DNA from: an uncultured Alphaproteobacteria bacterium
Lineage (GTDB): Bacteria > Pseudomonadota > Alphaproteobacteria > Caulobacterales > Caulobacteraceae
Direction: 5' to 3'
NCBI GenBank assembly: GCA_903928755.1
Contig: CAIYSH010000164.1
Span: 1 to 13,718 of the forward strand
Length of the DNA stretch: 13,718 bases
The notes under the pieces were generated by a model. That model had not been told where the DNA came from and made no database searches. It saw only the letters and a program-made list of their open reading frames with translations. The translations under genes and the position numbers were made by a program. Positions 13,601 to 13,718 of the stretch are shown piece after piece (positions within the stretch are counted from its first letter, which is position 1; every line of letters begins with the position of its first letter).

Positions 13601-13712
13601 CTCGCCTGCCCTGAACCTCGCCCTTGCCGCCTATCAGCGCGACCAGAATCTGACCCCTACGGGCGTTCTGGATCAGGCCACCGTGACCCGACTTTCGGTC
13701 TTCACCCGCTGA
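10620..13712 (+). CDS. podJ: PodJ-type polar localisation factor (polar organelle development scaffold)
   Basis: 1030-residue bitopic membrane protein; C. crescentus PodJ is 974. In Caulobacter PodJ marks the new flagellar pole, recruits PleC and pilus-assembly proteins, is needed for holdfast and pili, and is clipped in the periplasm by PerP. Order here: N-terminal motif WSVKGIDPKAREVAKDLARR...MTLGEWLN (7-36), typical of PodJ; acidic linker; long Ala/Glu/Arg coiled coil (about 95-488) with four 29-residue repeats at 332-447; Pro-rich acidic disordered stretch (490-640); conserved LTTREVIEQARAAARAAGEA (644-663) and a basic patch (668-688); one membrane helix (about 692-715); periplasmic linker; three Sel1-type repeats (about 811-919: YAPAQFYLAKMYE, PRAMHNLGIAF, VDSQYNLAALYERG); C-terminal peptidoglycan-binding domain (972-1026, VQKALSQLGYYQG). 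ATG start with GGGAGA upstream. The leader carries cell-cycle-type sites. The stop lies 6 bases before the window end. Confidence 0.93.
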   Translation: MTTGAPWSVKGIDPKAREVAKDLARRSGMTLGEWLNQMIFEEDGPEDIASESYFTGPETGLRGPVRTYYESARQEMPARPAASASAPSRFEAPEHAADEIGRVTLALDRLADRIEGSEGRTGLAIAGVEHSVREAAARIEAAEREQVAIAARFENAVHETREVQEQIASRLKRVEAEAAGPKSAEALHALETALGKVANHLYEGEARTRRTLDALRDRMDHVETGEGAAAGAAIEQAVSRIGERLVEAEARTTTALEGLHASFSGLEGRIGSLEGGDSPVMDQRLARLAAALTERVEAVRNELAQSLQAAAEGRFDRMERKLSEMTDQVRVAEQKSAQAIERLGQEVTNVADTLSRRVIAADQKSADTLGQVTAEVGRITQAMESRFTQNDKVHAVAMERLGAEINRISERLADRIGSAERRSAQAIDDVSGQLARVTEKIGQRAIGTDIAETLRSTEDRTARLLAETKERIDQSLAENQRQIAQTLASAPVAPPVAVAPVAVAMDDRGDPFGDPEPFPDFVAHPVPLARAPRDPALQAPIPSPALQVADDNLDRFDPANFEAVDSFAPSTGPRFPGDAPVDDDLPDFVNEQPAYPVAPGRPSEDVAPRPHETSPSRLIMPEPSWAAAGPVGVGASDVTASRPLTTREVIEQARAAARAAGEAEAQAKSKKGARGGSILSRLNRPKRQAGSVLQSLVVFVGAGAVLSVGIAGYVLMEGRPGGAPPERVARSLAALNQGQTAEIPSVEVDPSQPSKEPLVALAMATPGAGGQPLPTLDSAGFADRFSKAAEAVEIRKPGAIDELRLVASQGYAPAQFYLAKMYETGDGGLKKDLATARQWTSRAAENGEPRAMHNLGIAFIDGVGGPKNSVTAAQWFRRAAELGLVDSQYNLAALYERGMGVSQNAAEAYRWYLIAAKAGDQAARKRAEQVRVQLNPDARIVAERAAAAFRPSVSTPAPVPSATASLGTDAAGTATVQKALSQLGYYQGPTDGAASPALNLALAAYQRDQNLTPTGVLDQATVTRLSVFTR
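11613..11960 (+). repeat. Four tandem 29-residue coiled-coil repeats inside podJ
   Basis: Residues 332-360, 361-389, 390-418 and 419-447 align end to end without gaps. Shared features are a charged AE/AD start (AEQKSAQAIERLG, ADQKSADTLGQVT, NDKVHAVAMERLG, AERRSAQAIDDVS), a central E/Q-hydrophobic-x-R-I/V-pattern and a closing R-V/I/F segment. The period of 29 equals one heptad plus two hendecads. The repeats are diverged at the DNA level, so they are old or under protein-level selection. Confidence 0.7.
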
Positions 13713-13718
13713 CGGCAA

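Noticed and set aside
12879..13718. 279-codon minus-strand frame opposite the end of podJ
   Set aside because: Antisense to clear Sel1 and peptidoglycan-binding coding sequence; no motif of its own, and open at the window edge.

Overview
The window looks like GC-rich alphaproteobacterial chromosome, most likely from a member of the Caulobacteraceae (Caulobacter, Phenylobacterium or Brevundimonas type). The strongest evidence is a full-length PodJ-type polar scaffold on the right, with a Caulobacter-style promoter (perfect GCTANAWC -10) that carries GANTC methylation sites and CtrA-like and DnaA-like sites. The TonB-dependent receptor and the set of acyl-CoA dehydrogenases (ACADs) fit the same group. 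I see no mobile element, tRNA, rRNA or CRISPR array.

Layout, left to right. (1) 38-2044 (-): a TonB-dependent outer-membrane receptor with a GTG start. (2) 2184-2213: a strong hairpin with a T-run that ends leftward transcription. (3) 2251-8438 (-): five consecutive ACAD genes, called A to E here in order of transcription. A to D (400-407 aa) are paralogues; E (378 aa) is a divergent partner type. (4) 8439-8605: a divergent promoter region. (5) 8606-10258 (+): a membrane protein with an MprF/LpiA-type aminoacyl-phosphatidylglycerol synthase domain but no flippase half. (6) 10265-10468 (-): a small two-helix membrane protein, convergent with the previous gene. (7) 10469-10619: intergenic region with the podJ control elements. 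(8) 10620-13712 (+): podJ.

The ACAD operon is the most distinctive part. A to D keep the FAD/substrate signature SEPG(A/S)GSD and a Glu at about residue 250, where isovaleryl-CoA and long-chain ACADs carry their catalytic base. They have lost the R-x-Q-F-G flavin-contact motif. E has R-x-Q-F-G and Q-x-H-G-G-x-G, but has lost the first signature and has Asp at the Glu position. This split resembles the heterotetrameric ACADs of mycobacterial cholesterol side-chain degradation, so the operon may encode four catalytic subunits and one shared partner. The substrate cannot be read from the sequence, and no ligase, hydratase or thiolase gene is in the window. The receptor lies downstream on the same strand but behind a terminator, so a link to uptake of the same substrate is only a guess.

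Two ACAD starts were moved downstream of the longest reading frame (A to 8438, D to 4671), because good ribosome binding sites sit just before those ATGs and they align with the MADFG start shared by all four paralogues. Every intergenic stretch is under 300 bases.
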